Counted from the stretch's first letter, positions 1 to 11,600 are shown. The stretch is DNA of 64,000 nucleotides from Tupaia tana (GCA_026018925.1 JAKSZU010000016.1:54270496-54334495); one strand, 5' to 3'. Notes: a model not told the origin generated them from the letters alone. Made by a program: numbers and translations.

Positions 1-274
1 GGACAGTGCATACAAGTCTGTTTTTGTCCAGAGCGGCCTCTCAAAGGGGTGGACGTGAATAGTAATGGCCGCTGTTGGCTGGGCAAGGGTTGGGGATGGC
101 TTTTCCATATGATCACATTTAACTCTCGTCCTGGACCTGCTGGGAAGGTATAAGCAGCCCTGTTTCCAGGGGAGGGAGCCAAGGCTCAGAGAGGTTTAGT
201 GGCTGACTGTGAAGCCTGTCTGCCTCCCAGTGGGCCAGTCTCCCTCACAACCTGTGCTGGGTCTTATTTTCCAG
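1..274 (+). other. Last intron of RCC1L (3' part)
   Basis: Non-coding sequence upstream of the acceptor at 273-274. A short stretch near 165-215 resembles MIR (aaggctcagagaggttt...). Nothing else is supportable. Confidence 0.6.
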
Positions 275-352
275 GTGACGATGCCTGGGGAGCCAGTGGA
301 CGTGGCGTGTGGTGTGGACCACATGGTGACCCTAGCCAAGTCCTTCCTCTGA
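275..352 (+). CDS. RCC1L: RCC1L (WBSCR16) terminal coding exon
   Basis: Final coding exon of RCC1-like protein, a mitochondrial seven-bladed beta-propeller protein reported to act in mitoribosome/16S rRNA maturation and as an OPA1 exchange factor. A pyrimidine-rich acceptor (TTATTTTCCAG) precedes phase-0 GTG at 275. The frame runs 25 codons to TGA at 350-352. The peptide starts VTMPGEPVDVACGVDHMV and ends TLAKSFL. From memory this equals the human C-terminus except for the last residue (Ile in human). It closes the last RCC1 repeat (the DVACG motif). The rest of the gene lies upstream of the window. CASTOR2 faces it tail to tail, as in human. The short ORFs overlapping it in other frames are shadows. 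Confidence 0.93.
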   Translation: MTMPGEPVDVACGVDHMVTLAKSFL

Positions 353-1290
353 ATCTCCTACCTGACCTGCTCAACTCTGGTCCTGGCCTCCGAACCGCTT
401 GGGCTGCTTAGCAGAGGCAGAGACAAGGCTGCCCAGCCAGGGTTCTTGGTGGTCAAAGAGGCTCTTGACCTTTTTCAAGCACGACACTTGCTTTCTCCTA
501 AGTCCCTTAGCAGGTACATCCTGGGAGTCGGGAAGAGGCCCCTTCTCAGCTGGGACGAGACCTGCTGAACTCGGCACAGGACGGCTGCGTTTAGTGGGCC
601 GAGATCCCGAGGAGTCAGTGCCGCTCCTGTGGGCCTGGGGGCAAGGAGAAGTCGCATAGCTCCACTCAGTCCCGGTAACCTGCAAGGGCTTCTGGTGTCA
701 CCTCTTGCCCAGGAAACTGGTCTTCGAAAACCTGGGCTCTCGCAGCATGCCCTTTCGCCTGATCTCAAGCAGTGGCTGGACAGAGGCTGTGCTCAGGAGA
801 GCTGTCACCCGGGCCTCTCAACTTGTGCCTGGGCCGGCCGAGCCCCAGTTTAGCCAGAGGAGCAGCCTGGCCTTGCCAGTGTTGCGTTCAGGTCACACTG
901 CTCAGGCAGCCATGTCTGGTCGGTGGCAGTATGACAGGCCCACTGGTAGGACACAAGGAACAGCCCTAAATTCCTTGGACTGGAATCCCCCATGGAGCGA
1001 CCGCTGTGTGCCAGCCGGCCACCCCACAGAGCTGTGGCTATCCAGCCCTGGAGCCACCCTCGCTGCCTGGCTTGGAAAAGGGAAGCCCTGGCAGGAAGAC
1101 TGGGGCCAGATTCTTGTGGCTGAAGGCGTTGAACACATCCACAAAAGCTTGGCTGAGGGGCCAGCCCGGGGGAAGAAAGACTCAGAAATCATGAAAAACA
1201 TTTGATTTAGTAATGGGAACCTGTCTTTTTCCCTTCAAAACATCTTTTAAAAATCTTTTTTGGAATAAAATCTATTTTCTGCCTTTTGAT
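353..1290 (+). other. RCC1L: RCC1L 3' UTR (inferred)
   Basis: Unique, SINE-free sequence follows the RCC1L stop. The first canonical AATAAA on this strand is at 1264-1269, followed by T-rich sequence, so cleavage is placed near 1285-1295. The UTR is about 0.94 kb. Several short ORFs occur on both strands but none resembles a known exon. The end is inferred without transcript evidence. Confidence 0.6.
1264..1269 (+). terminator. RCC1L poly(A) signal AATAAA
   Basis: Canonical hexamer AATAAA lies in an AT-rich stretch with a T-rich downstream element (1271-1296), about 0.9 kb after the RCC1L stop codon. No other AATAAA was noticed between the stop and this point. Confidence 0.6.
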
Positions 1291-1527
1291 TTTTAAAAAC
1301 CAAAGAGGCTTTTAAAAACTTTATAGTTTAGCAATTAGCTTTTAAAAACAAAGGCTTTTGGTAAAGAGGCAGATAGAAGCCAGTGAAGAATACTTCAGAA
1401 GACAGTCTGCTGGAGGGCTGCCTTCCACAGGTTCTACTCCCAGAGTTCAACTGGAGAAGGTAACGTGCTCACGTCTCCAACTGGGACCTCCCTCCCACCT
1501 GCCTGCTCCAGCCCTTCCTCCCTGCCT

Positions 1528-1772
1528 TTCTAAGTTTATTTCTCCCGAGAGGTAGAGACAGAGACGACTGACACAGCGACTGAATGCACCTCCAAGAGGG
1601 TCCTGGCATTGTGATCCCCCCCCCCCCCCCAGTTTTCGGCTGGCCTCAGATCATGGCTGTGTACATGCCTGGAGTTCTGAGAGGCCTCTGGGTGTGGGCC
1701 CTGAACGTCCCATGTGGGTCACCGTCTCAGAGTGTCGCAACTTACTGCTGCGCCACCATGCAGCCTGAGCCC
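1528..1772 (-). repeat. Older tRNA-like SINE (third form)
   Basis: It begins with the reversed tail AAGTTTATTTCTCCC and a purine-rich stretch and ends in a tRNA-like head (reverse strand GGCTGCATGGTGGCGCAGCA). A C15 tract interrupts the body at 1616-1630. Edges are approximate. Confidence 0.6.
1616..1630. repeat. Poly-C tract, 15 bases
   Basis: Uninterrupted C15 inside the SINE body. Length is prone to sequencing error. Confidence 0.85.
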
Positions 1773-1984
1773 CGTTCCTTCTGTTTGTTCACGCCGCGGT
1801 ACTTGCGTGCCCCCAGGCGTCAGGTCCTGTTCATGTTGGGTCACGTGGTGACAGACATCTCTGCCTCCGGAGGGAACCATGACACGTGAGGACAGTCCAA
1901 GCATGTTAGGTGGCTATACAGGCTGCGGAGAGGTACAGGCAGGAAGAGGGGCCTGGCTGCGCTGGGAGGGCTGCCCTTTCATTT

Positions 1985-2205
1985 TTAGTTTGCTATAGGG
2001 CTTGTGTGCTCACCAGGGGCAGAGATGGAGAGAAGGAGAGTGAGAAAGCACGCCGCAGGAGGGATGGCCACATCGCAATCCCTTCTCTTCCATTTCCCAC
2101 TTGGGATTTTGGGCATGCGTGTACACCACCTGATGTGTTCCCAAGCTGCTGGTACAGACTCACTGCTCAGCCGGCCGTGTGAGATCCAGGTACTTGAACC
2201 TCACG
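1985..2205 (-). repeat. Long-form SINE, diverged
   Basis: Reverse-orientation body landmarks: TTTGCTATAGGG, TCACCAG, GAGAAAGCA, GGGATGGCCACATCGCAATC and CTTGGGATTTTGGGCATGCG. It ends in a decayed tRNA head. Confidence 0.7.
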
Positions 2206-2223
2206 CCATAAAGGCAGATTGCC

Positions 2224-2417
2224 AGATGGAGACAGAAAGCGAGAAATCACCCCCTGGGGGGATGGCCACACCACAGTCCCTCCCCTACTCCTCTCGAGAT
2301 TTGGGGCATGCACACACATGTGCCCAGCATGAGTTTTAAGCTGCTGGTTCTGGGACTTAAACTGCAGTTGACTATGTGGGAATCCAGTGATGTAACCTTT
2401 ATGCCATCTGCTGGTCC
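2224..2417 (-). repeat. Long-form SINE lacking its 3' tail
   Basis: Starts abruptly at the GACAGAAAGCGAGAAATCAC part of the body and runs to the head end (ATCTGCTGGTCCCC). It abuts the preceding copy head to tail. Confidence 0.75.
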
Positions 2418-2451
2418 CCTGCGGGCCCTGTTAAAACTTTCTCTCTCTCTT

Positions 2452-2641
2452 TTTTTAATAATTATTTTATTTAACTTTATTTATTTGTTTGTTTTTAATT
2501 TGACCAGAGAGGGACAGAGTGAAAGAGAAAGAGAGAGAGAGAGAGGCAAAGTGAGAAAACAGGTTGCCAAGTCCAGGATTCGAACCGCGGTCAGCCATGT
2601 TGAAGTCCAGTGCTCTTAACCACCACGCTACCTGCTGGCCC
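2452..2641 (-). repeat. Short-form SINE
   Basis: AT-rich reversed tail (TTTATTTAACTTTATTTA, TTTGACCAGAGAG), a GA-rich stretch, then AACCGCGGTCAGCCATG and the head end CCTGCTGGCCCC. Confidence 0.8.
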
Positions 2642-2695
2642 CGAGACTCTTAACTTTTTTCAGTTTTTGTAGAAGGCTGCACTTCTTCTTCTTCT

Positions 2696-2697
<2 letters not shown>

Positions 2698-2728
<31 letters not shown>

Positions 2729-2954
2729 GTTTTTGCTATCGGGCGCATGCACTCACCAGAAAGAGGGAAATTGAGAAATCACCCCTGGGGGGATGGTCAT
2801 GGGGCAATCTTCTCCATTCTCCTCTTGAATCTTGGGCATATATGCCTACGTGCCCATGCCCTGCGTGATTTTCAAGCTGCCAAGTCCTGGACTTCAACTG
2901 CATTCGGCCTTGTGGGATCCAGTGCCTTCACCACTGGACCACCTGCTAGCCCCC
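2698..2954 (-). repeat. Long-form SINE with T29 tail
   Basis: Poly-T, then TTTTTGCTATCGGGCGCATG, the GGGGGG palindrome arm and the head end CACCTGCTAGCCCC. An imperfect target duplication around GCTGCACTT flanks it. Confidence 0.8.
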
Positions 2955-3038
2955 GAGGTCTGCACTTTTAAGTAGAATTGTCACCAAGTGGGCTATGACC
3001 CGGCTGTGACCTGAGTCTTTCAGAACCAACTGGGTGTT

Positions 3039-3279
3039 GGGACCAGCAGATGGCATAATGGCTATGTTGCTGGACTCCCACATAGTTGACCATGGTTCGA
3101 GTCCCAGACCCGACGGCTTAAACTCACGCGGGGTGGGTGTACGTGCATGCTCAAGATCCTAGAGGACGATGGAGGAGACATGATTGTGGCATGGCCATCC
3201 CCCCTGGGGGTGATTTCTCGCTTTCTGTCTCTATTTCTGGCGAGTGCATGCACAGTGTAACAAACCTCCCCCCCCAAAA
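3039..3279 (+). repeat. Long-form SINE with intact target-site duplication
   Basis: Head GGGACCAGCAGATGGC to tail CCCCCCCCAAAAA. It is flanked by a 17-bp duplication AGA(A/G)CCAACTGGGTGTT at 3022-3038 and 3280-3296, one mismatch, so it arose by retrotransposition. Confidence 0.9.
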
Positions 3280-4975
3280 AGAGCCAACTGGGTGTTTAGG
3301 GGTGCAGCCCCACTGTAACAGCTGCCTGGCCCCCTCCCCTGGGCTGCAAGGACACCCCTAGGTTTATTCTTAGGTCTACTATAGGACAGTTTTTCCATAA
3401 ACATGAAATTCAAAATTCAGAACTGTCATTTTCCTTCCTGGAACTACTAGTTGGGCCAGGTCTCAGGTTGGCCCAGCAGTGGACAGTGGTCCAAGCTCAG
3501 GGAAGTGAAGGCCGCAGAGCACATACTGGTTCACAGAGAGTGCCCTAGGAGGGCAGGCCTGGGCCATCCAGCGCTCCAGGAGGGCGGCGATGCAGAGTAT
3601 GGCCAGGGTGCAGACCCAGCCATCGACTCAACCTGGGACAGAGCACCCGTGCGTGGTGAGGGGTGGCCTTGGGTTCACCTTCGAACCCATTTCTTCCAGC
3701 CTGGCTCACCTGGCTAGGCAACGTGGCTGTGCCTTTTCTGGGTCCCGAGGGCTCCTGGTAGGAGTGCCCATGCCAGGTGCCAGGCTCTCTCCACAGTAGT
3801 CACTGTACTGTCAACGTTTGTCCTCTTGTTCCCACCCCTCCAGCATCTGACACACACAGAGCCCTGCTCTGCCATTAGCGTGGTTGCTAGGTTTATCATT
3901 TTCACTGGTTCCTGTGAAAACTCGGTGTTCGCAAGCTCGTCTCCTGCTCCAGTGAGCACGCGGACATGAGCCAGGATGTAGGGGCCACTTCCAACGCCGA
4001 TGTGTCCTCTGGTCCTTCTCTCGGACACTCAGACGCTGCCCACTCCTCTATGCTGGGGTCAGGAGCCACGGCCAGAGGGGCTGAGTGGAGGGGCAGCGTG
4101 TCCCTTGTCAGCTACTTGGCCACAGCCTTCCCTCTTGGCGGAGTTGTTCCCAGGTGCATGGGTCTCTGTCTTCTGTCCTTGGCCCCAGCCAGGTGTGCAG
4201 GCCACCACACCACATGCTCTCTGGTGGGAAAGGCTGGGTCTTACTGGCAAGAGCAGCCTCCAGTCAGCTCTACAGCCTGCCGTTCTGGTAAGGCTGTAAC
4301 CTCATTAGGATCCCACTGTGACTGGTTTCTCCAGTGTGTTCACGGCTGGCCCGTATTTTCATCAGGTCAGGAAGTACTGATGTGGTTATTGTGTCCTGGG
4401 TGACGAAGTCAAATCCCGAGAAACGTGATGAAGGGGCACTCTACCTAGCCCAGTGGCTAGAGTTTACAGCTGGGTGCCTGGCGCTGCCTGGCCGGGGGTA
4501 AGATTCAGGGTGCATTAGGAAGGCTCCACACTTCCCTTGCTTTCTGCCTTAGCCTCGGCCTCCGGAGGGGGCTGCTTCCACTCCGGAACAGCAGTGGGAG
4601 CTGCGCAAGCTGTTCTGAAAGCCGCTCTCTGCTGTCCCTGGCAGAGAACTGATCCAGGGCCCTGCTTCACGGTGCAGCCTGGTGTGACCCTTTCTGACGG
4701 CCCTGGGAGGCAGCCATCTCACTGTACAGGAGCTTGTCCCAAGGGCCCCCTTGCTTCTCTCTCCCAGGGGGCATTACCAACCTCCCCTCAGAGACTCATG
4801 CTGCACCAGTCACGGAATCCAAACCGTCATCCCTTCCTGGTTAATATGCAGGTGGCAGCAGCCCAAACTACACTCGGGCTTGAGGTGACGTCTGGAGTCC
4901 CAACAGCTGCGCTTTCTCACATCTGGGGACACACTGAGGTGCAAGCTTAACAGTTGGAGGTAAAAGCATAAGCCT

Positions 4976-5229
4976 GGGACCAGCAGTTAGCGTAATGACT
5001 ATGTCGCTGGACTCCCACGTAGTCGACCGCGGTTTGAGTCCCGAACCCGGCGGCTTAAACTCACGCCAGGCGCGTGTGCGTGCGTGCCCAAGATCCCGAG
5101 AGGAGAATGGAGGAGAAGGGATTGCAGCGTGGCCATCCCCCCTGGGGGGTGATTTCTCACTTTCTGTCTCTGTCTGGCGAGCACACACGCCCTATAGCAA
5201 AAACCTCTCCAAAAGAAATAAAAATAAAT
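4976..5229 (+). repeat. Long-form SINE with target-site duplication
   Basis: Well-preserved copy with A box, B box (GGTTTGAGTCC), body palindrome CCCCCCTGGGGGG and an A-rich tail. AAAAGCATAA is duplicated on both sides. Confidence 0.9.
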
Positions 5230-6021
5230 AAAAGCATAAACCCAGACCCTTGTCCCGTCACACCTGGAGTGGACTTGCCAGCGAGGCATGTTAGGTGTTT
5301 GTAGGTGGGAAGGTGCTCACCGTGAGCACCAGAGAAACAGCTCACTACTGCTCTGCTGGCCTGGTGGCAGTAACGGGTGGCCGGGGCAGAGCACGTGAAG
5401 CCATGCCCTCAGGAAAACGCCCTGTGTGAGTTCCTCTCAGGCACCAGAACTAAGCAGCGGGGCCACGGCATAGGCTGGCTGCGAGCTGCCGCAGTGGCCT
5501 CCGTTCCCGTGGGAGAGCACCGACGTGGCACTGCTGAGCTACTGTGTGCCAGGGCCTGCCTGGGAGGAGGTGGGCGTGCAGTGCCTGTGCGTCTTGGGAC
5601 TGGCCTGGCACAGAATCTAGATGAGCCGTCAGTATCCGTGACAGGGCTTTAGGATTTCCTTGGGACAGAGTCTACCCCTAACCAAGGGTTCTTAGCCCAA
5701 ACCATTTGAGTTTGTTTTTCCCAGGAAGGCACATCCATGGTCCTGAGCGGCTGGCTGGATGAGCCAGTCCTGGTACTCTCCATTGGACTCCTCGCAATGA
5801 GCACCGAGGCAGGACACTGGCCCTGGACACTTCATTTTCCTCTTCTCACCTATAGTCAGTGATCCAGAACCCTGGCCTGTATGCTTGGTGTCTCCTGCAC
5901 ACACGCCCTCAGTCTGAGGCTCTTAGCCAGCCTCGACACCCACCAGCATGCCAGTCTCCCTCCCTACCACCCCCAAATCCCATCCATTCCTCCCTCCTCC
6001 ACCCTTCATTCCAGTGAACAC

Positions 6022-6025
<4 letters not shown>

Positions 6026-6062
<37 letters not shown>

Positions 6063-6333
6063 CAGGGTGCGTGCACTTGCTGTAGAGAAACAGACTGTGA
6101 GAGGGAAAGGGAAATCATCACCACCTCCCCTCTCCCAGGGATGGCTACGCTGCAGTCCCTTCTCCTCTGTTCTCCTCCTGGGCTACGCTGCAGTCCCTTC
6201 TCTGTTCTCCTCCTGGGATTTTGGGCATGCATGCACACGTGCCTGGTGTGATTCTCAAGCTGCCAAGGTCTGGGACTCACACTGCAGTTGGCCATGTGTG
6301 AGTCCAGTGCCTTACCCACTAACCTGCTGGCCT
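6026..6333 (-). repeat. Long-form SINE with internal duplication
   Basis: T-tail followed by body. About 36 bp around GGCTACGCTGCAGTCCCTTC are tandemly duplicated (near 6143-6212), which lengthens the element. Confidence 0.8.
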
Positions 6334-6344
6334 CTATGTCCTTG

Positions 6345-6815
6345 TTTCCTTTTTTGTGATAGGGCATGTGCACTCACTGGAGTCGCACAGAGAGAAATCG
6401 GATGGCCACACTGCAATCCCTTTTCCTCCATTCTCCTCTTGGGATTTTGGACACACACACACATGTGCCTGGCGTATTTGTTTTTTTCTTTTTTTGGAGA
6501 GGTTTTTGCTCTTCACCAGACAGAAAGCGAGAAATCACCCCCCGCGGGGGATGATCCCGGGGGGATGGCCACACCGCAATCCCTTCTCCTCCAGGGATCT
6601 TGGGCACGCACACACACACACACACGGCATGAATTTAAGCCACTGGGTCCGGGACTCGAACTGCGGTCGAATACGTGGGAGTCCAGCGACATAGCCATTA
6701 AGCTAACTGCTGGTCCCTGCCTGGCGTATTTTAAGCTGCTGGGTCCAGACTTGCAGTCGGTCATGTGGGAGTCCAGCGTCCCAATCACCGCGCCACCTGC
6801 TGGCCCCACCTGCTT
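6345..6815 (-). repeat. Older long-form SINE split by a younger one
   Basis: Outer element 6345-6479 plus 6732-6815, ending CCACCTGCTGGCCCC. Its halves join at TGCCTGGCGTATTTT, which is duplicated around the insert. Confidence 0.88.
6480..6717 (-). repeat. Younger long-form SINE nested in 6345-6815
   Basis: Complete copy from T-tail to CTGCTGGTCCC. The 14-bp target duplication TGCCTGGCGTATTT is at 6466-6479 and 6718-6731. The body carries an extra GGGATGATCCCGGGG unit and a CA tract. Confidence 0.9.
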
Positions 6816-7933
6816 GTTTCCTACAATCTCCATCCTGCCTGGCAGTTGGTCATTCCCTGGTTCCAGAGCGCAGCACCCTCTGGTGGTGTGTCCCAGTGCA
6901 GCACTCCCTGTAATGGCCGGTCTCCGTGTCCACACACCTACCTCCCAGTCACAGGGGCCATGGACATTCCCCTGGGCCCTGGCACCAGTGAGTGTAAGCA
7001 GTGAAAAGAAAGGCCAGGCCCTGGAGGCCTTGCGACTGTTTCGAATTTTGAGGCAATTCAGAATCCTCATGGATGTTCTGGCTTGAGTGGGATGGCTGAA
7101 GGGCGGAGAGATCTGTGTGCCTCAGGAAGGAAAGCCTTTCCTGCGGCCAGAGCTCTCTTGGGCTTGGGATGGTGAAGGAAGTCAGCCCCCAGGTTCCCTC
7201 CCTTCCAGCTCCACGGCCTCTTTTGCAGTGGGCCAGGATTGAGGTAGGGTGAGGCCTAGTGCAGGTATAATCTTCGGCCCTGCCTTGCACACACAGAGGA
7301 TCCGGGCAAAGGGTGTCCAAGGTCCAGAACCCGCTGGTAGTATCAAGCCCACTTTAGGGCCCCACATACCCAGAGGGCGAGGGCCAAAAACCAGAATGCT
7401 TGAGGGAGGGACACTGGGCTTGGGTCCCCCCAAGATACCTTGTCTGGAGGCATCAGCTCCTGGGCTCGTCGCACCAAAGGACCCTTCCTGGGCTGTGAGG
7501 TCCTCGCAGGGCTCCAGGCCTAGGCAGAGGTCCTGCGGGCCAGTGAATTCAGCCCCTGGCGTGCCTGCCTGCCATCCGGAGGGCCCTGTCGAGCTCCACC
7601 GGCCCCGACTCCCAGATCTGCCTCCACCAGAAGTCTGGGGAGGAGCGGTGGGCAGAGATGCCAGTCTCCAACATGGCCCCCAGTGACCTCCTGCCCCTCG
7701 GTTTTCATTCTGTGTAGTTTCTTCTCAGGTCGAGTCAGAGCTAGGCCACACCACACCGTATGCTGGAGGCAACATGTGAGTTCTGAGGCCACGGGTTAAA
7801 CTCATTTTGGCCTTGACCTGGTCCCTGTCTCCTTTCCTCTGGGAGAAGTCAGGCACCTTACTGCGAGGACGCTCAAGCAGCTCTGTGGGGAGACCCACAT
7901 GGCAAGGAACAGGCATTTCGTCACCAGCCATGT

Positions 7934-7973
7934 GACTAACCACCTTGGGGAGGGACTAACCACCTTGGGGAGG
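7934..7973. repeat. 20-bp tandem duplication
   Basis: Two perfect copies of GACTAACCACCTTGGGGAGG in unique intergenic DNA. Confidence 0.9.
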
Positions 7974-8409
7974 GACTCTCCCAGCGAGGTGGAGACGGCA
8001 GTAGCCTCACGAGGGACTCTGAGCTAGCACTGCTCAGTCCCACCGCGTTGTGACTCTGGACCCACAGAGACCCGGCTGTCAATACGCACCACTGTAAGCC
8101 ACTGCATTTGGGGACAACTTGGGGATCCCCAACCCCAGGGCTAGTGCTGGTCCGTGGCCCCTTGGGGGCTGGGGTGCAGCCACGCAGCACGGGGTGGACA
8201 GCGGATGAGCGAGCGGACTTCGCCTGTGCCGGCAGCCATGCCACGTCGCTCTCACGGCCGTATGGGCCCCGCCTCCTGTTGGACAGGCAGTGGGATCAGG
8301 CTCTCGGGACAGTGGGCCCCACGTTGTGACTGTTGATCAGACACTGCAGTGTGGCGGTGGGATGGAGCGCACAGGGGACGCGGTGTGCTTGGTCACTCCG
8401 GGAGCAGCT

Positions 8410-8424
8410 CCCCCCCCCCCCCCC
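8410..8424. repeat. Poly-C tract, 15 bases
   Basis: C15 followed by AGCCCC, about 220 bp past the inferred CASTOR2 cleavage site. Confidence 0.85.
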
Positions 8425-8558
8425 AGCCCCGTCTGTGGAGGGAGCGTCCTCCACGAGTTTGGTCCCTGGTGCTGGGAAGGTGGGGACTGCTGATGTCACT
8501 AATACAGCCCCTCTCACTCTGGGGCAGTTCTCACAGATCCTGGGGGTTGTTCTCGCCA

Positions 8559-8576
8559 CCCCCCCCCCCCCCCCCC
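8559..8576. repeat. Poly-C tract, 18 bases
   Basis: C18 followed by ACCAGC, about 70 bp past the inferred CASTOR2 cleavage site. A G-run on the transcribed CASTOR2 strand could pause polymerase, which is inference only. Confidence 0.85.
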
Positions 8577-8662
8577 ACCAGCTCGTGTGAAGGAAGGTAC
8601 AGCCCTAGATGGACCAGTGTAAAATCAGACAGCATCAGCCGTCACTTTTTTTTCATTTTCAT

Positions 8663-8668
8663 TTTAAT
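8663..8668 (-). terminator. CASTOR2 distal poly(A) signal ATTAAA (candidate)
   Basis: On the - strand the sequence reads GTAAAGTGTTAATTAAAATG, then an A-rich stretch and TG-rich sequence (GCTGATGCTGTCTGATTTT). This is a plausible cleavage context, with the site near 8645-8653. Confidence 0.5.
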
Positions 8669-11600
8669 TAACACTTTACAAAGTACAAAATATACTGTCT
8701 TTTGGGGGAAACATTAGGTACTTTTTTCTCTCCATCATACAGTACATGAATCTCGAGGGTTTTGTGTTTCTTCAACAAAGAAAATAAGCGTGAGGGCCCT
8801 GGGGTAGGGGTAAGACCCAGTTCTCCCCTTCGCCCAGGCCTGGGGACTGACGAAGCGCCACTGCTGCTGCTGGTGACCCGGGCACGGCATGCCAGGTGAG
8901 GGCAAGGGGCCATGGGCAGAAGTCTCCTGCCCCTCCCCAAGATGAGGCTCCGGGCAGGGCACAGGCCCCCCAGAGCCCCGCTGTGCACCCACCATCCACT
9001 CCCCCCATCTCAGGATAACGGAAATGAGTTTGGCATAGAGCAAGAGGAGGGCTGAGACGTGCTTTGTTGCTTAGCCCCTGCTGTTCTGGGGCTATCCTGC
9101 TCAACTCTTCCTGGAGCATTTTCTGAACATGGGTAAACGGAGGCAGTGGGAAGGAAAATACACTGGGCTGGGCTTGTCTTGTCTCGGGGCCTGAATTTGA
9201 CCTGCTCTTCGTTCCCTCCCAGGGCTTCAGCTTTGCTGGACGCTTTTCCAGGATGGGACCCAGCAGGTGCCCCTCCACCCCTCCCTGTGAATACTGTCTT
9301 CAGGTGGCCACAGAGCCGCCAGGCCTCTGATGAGCAGCACCCTCCGGGGCCACTTCTGCCCCTCCATGGAGTAGTTTCAACAGTCCAACAGGGTAGGCAG
9401 CCATACCTGGGCAACCCATCCCTATGCTGGAGACAGGGCCTGTGTTCAAGGTCTGCCACCCACCCACCCACCCGATCGCCTCTGTATGCGTCACCTCTGC
9501 GCAAGATGGTTACCAAGGACTGAACGCTCCGAACAGACCAGTCTCTTGGCTCAGATGTGGGCTCTGCTCATGTGCATGTGCACACACACTTGCGGATAAC
9601 ATTTGCACACTTTCACACACATGTGCATGTACAGACAGGCCTAGGAACCGTGAACTCCCAGGGTGTCCTGCACTTCTGGCTCTCTGCCTCCCCTCCCTTC
9701 ATCACCAGGAGCCGCCGGACCGACTCCCTCACCCGCAGGCTGCCGACAGAGGCCTGGACCCAGATCAGCTTCCAGGCCACCCCCGGAGCCATCAGCCAAT
9801 GGCTCCCACCTTTACCTCCCCAAGGAGAGCAGCCTTCGAAGGAGGGCGTGGATATCAGAGCTAGGGCCACGGCCTCCTCCTGTCAGTGGGAAGGGGCACG
9901 AGGGACTGTGAAACTGGTCCTGCCGCCTCCAACTTGGAAAAGCAATCTGCACGAGCTCCGAGACGCTCTCCAGGCTCACGCCCCTCCCTGGCCTGCCCTG
10001 ACGTCCCATCAGCCATCGTGGCTGGTGTCCTTGCAGGGACCTCCTAGAATGAGGGCTACTGCCTCTGTGGCCAGGCCTACCCCGCGTTCCACACGGTATC
10101 CGGGAAACAGGAAAAGCCAACACTGCCATCTTTTCCCATGTGGAGAGCAGCTCATGGGCCAGCGGCCTGTCCCACTGCTCCTGGCCCACTCATGGGGGCG
10201 TGTGCCCCTCAGACCCTGAGCTCCACGCAGAAAAGGCTTCAAGAGCTCCTCTGCTACAGCGCCAGAGTGCTCCGGAGTCGCCTGGGAGCTCTCCAGAGGC
10301 CTCTCTTTCAGCCGAGGCTGGGAAGAGCCCTAGCTGTCTCCACTTCCAGAGCTAACGGCTTGGAGGTGGCCAGGGGTCTGCCGGTCTGCCTGGGGAACGT
10401 AGCCTGGAGGGGCTGGTGGCAGGGGGCCTGAGTTCACCTGTCAAGATCATCAGGCAAAGGGTGCCCTGGGCTTATGCAGGGGCCTGGCCCTCCCTGTGTG
10501 CTCACGGACTGCCCTTCCGGCCTCTTCTGTCTCCTGGGAGGGGAACACCCCCACCAGACCAAGTATCTTCCTGCTGGACACCACACTGGTCACTTCAGCT
10601 GTGCTGCCTAACGTGGTGGCCACAGTGAGTGGCCCTGGGTCACTCAGCTAATGCTGCTGGTCTGGGCGGCTGGGCCTCCGGACCTTAGAGAGGGGAGGCT
10701 ACTGGGATTGGGGGTGCCTTTCCAGCTAGATGTGTGGCCTGGGCAGCACCCTCGGGGACTCTCATGGAGGAAGGAGGCGCAGAGCTGACAACGCCCATAA
10801 CTTTGCAGGGTCGTGGCTGGGGGCAGAAGAAAGAGGCTTCTTGGGAAGCAGGGGAGCCCCACGCTGAGGGCCGAGCCATGGAGGCAGGCCTTTACCACTG
10901 GGCAGGAGAAGGTGGTCTCTGCCCCCTCCCCTCCCTGCCTTGGGCTCTCAGCAGTCCACAGCCACGGGATCGGGACCAGGCGGGCGCGGGGGTGGGCTTT
11001 TCTTACTAGAGGGCCACAGACACACACACGCGCGCACACACGCACACGGAGCCCGGGGGGGGGGCTTGGGGGCCTGCCTGCTCCTGCCCTTTAGCAGCCC
11101 TGCCACGAGCCCCTTTCTCCCCCCTTCACATGCCTCATCTCCCGACCGTGACCATGGGGAGGACGGACGTGGGACGGCCGAGCCCAGGCAACTACGGGTG
11201 GAGGTGGGCCCCGTAGCCCCTCATACCCAACAAACCCTGAGCCCCTGAGGCCACGGGAAGGGACAAGGGCAGAGGGCCACATCCCCCAGAGCTGTGGACA
11301 CAGAACCATGACACTACTGAACAGAACACCAAGAGAAGACAAGCCCAGCGAGCAGGAGTGCGCAAGGGGGAGATAAAGCGCCCTGTGGCCCCGGAGTGGT
11401 CCCGGGGGCAGCTCCCCCAGTGAGGATGGGGCACACAGGACACGCTGCCCTCACCCAGCCCCTCCCGGACACAAGGCCAAGGCCCTGCATGCTTTTCTTG
11501 GGTGGACACGGCCAGTCCCCAGGACAAGACCTGGGAAAGGAACCTGAGATTTCTAAGCTTGCAGGAGAATAATAATAATAATAAAAAAAATCAGGTAAGC

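Larger units (their letters stand above)
1291..8644. other. RCC1L-CASTOR2 intergenic region
   Basis: About 7.35 kb between the two inferred poly(A) sites. From 1528 to 6816 it is packed with SINEs. From 6816 to 8644 I see unique sequence with two poly-C tracts and a 20-bp tandem duplication. No exon, RNA gene or promoter could be supported here. Confidence 0.6.

Noticed and set aside
5881-7086. 401-codon open frame on +
   Set aside because: It runs through reversed SINEs, a poly-T run and their nested insertion. The peptide is poly-Phe and translated SINE body, with no domain.
9557-10219. 220-codon open frame on + opposite the CASTOR2 3' UTR
   Set aside because: GC-rich chance ORF. The peptide is low in informative composition and has no recognised motif.
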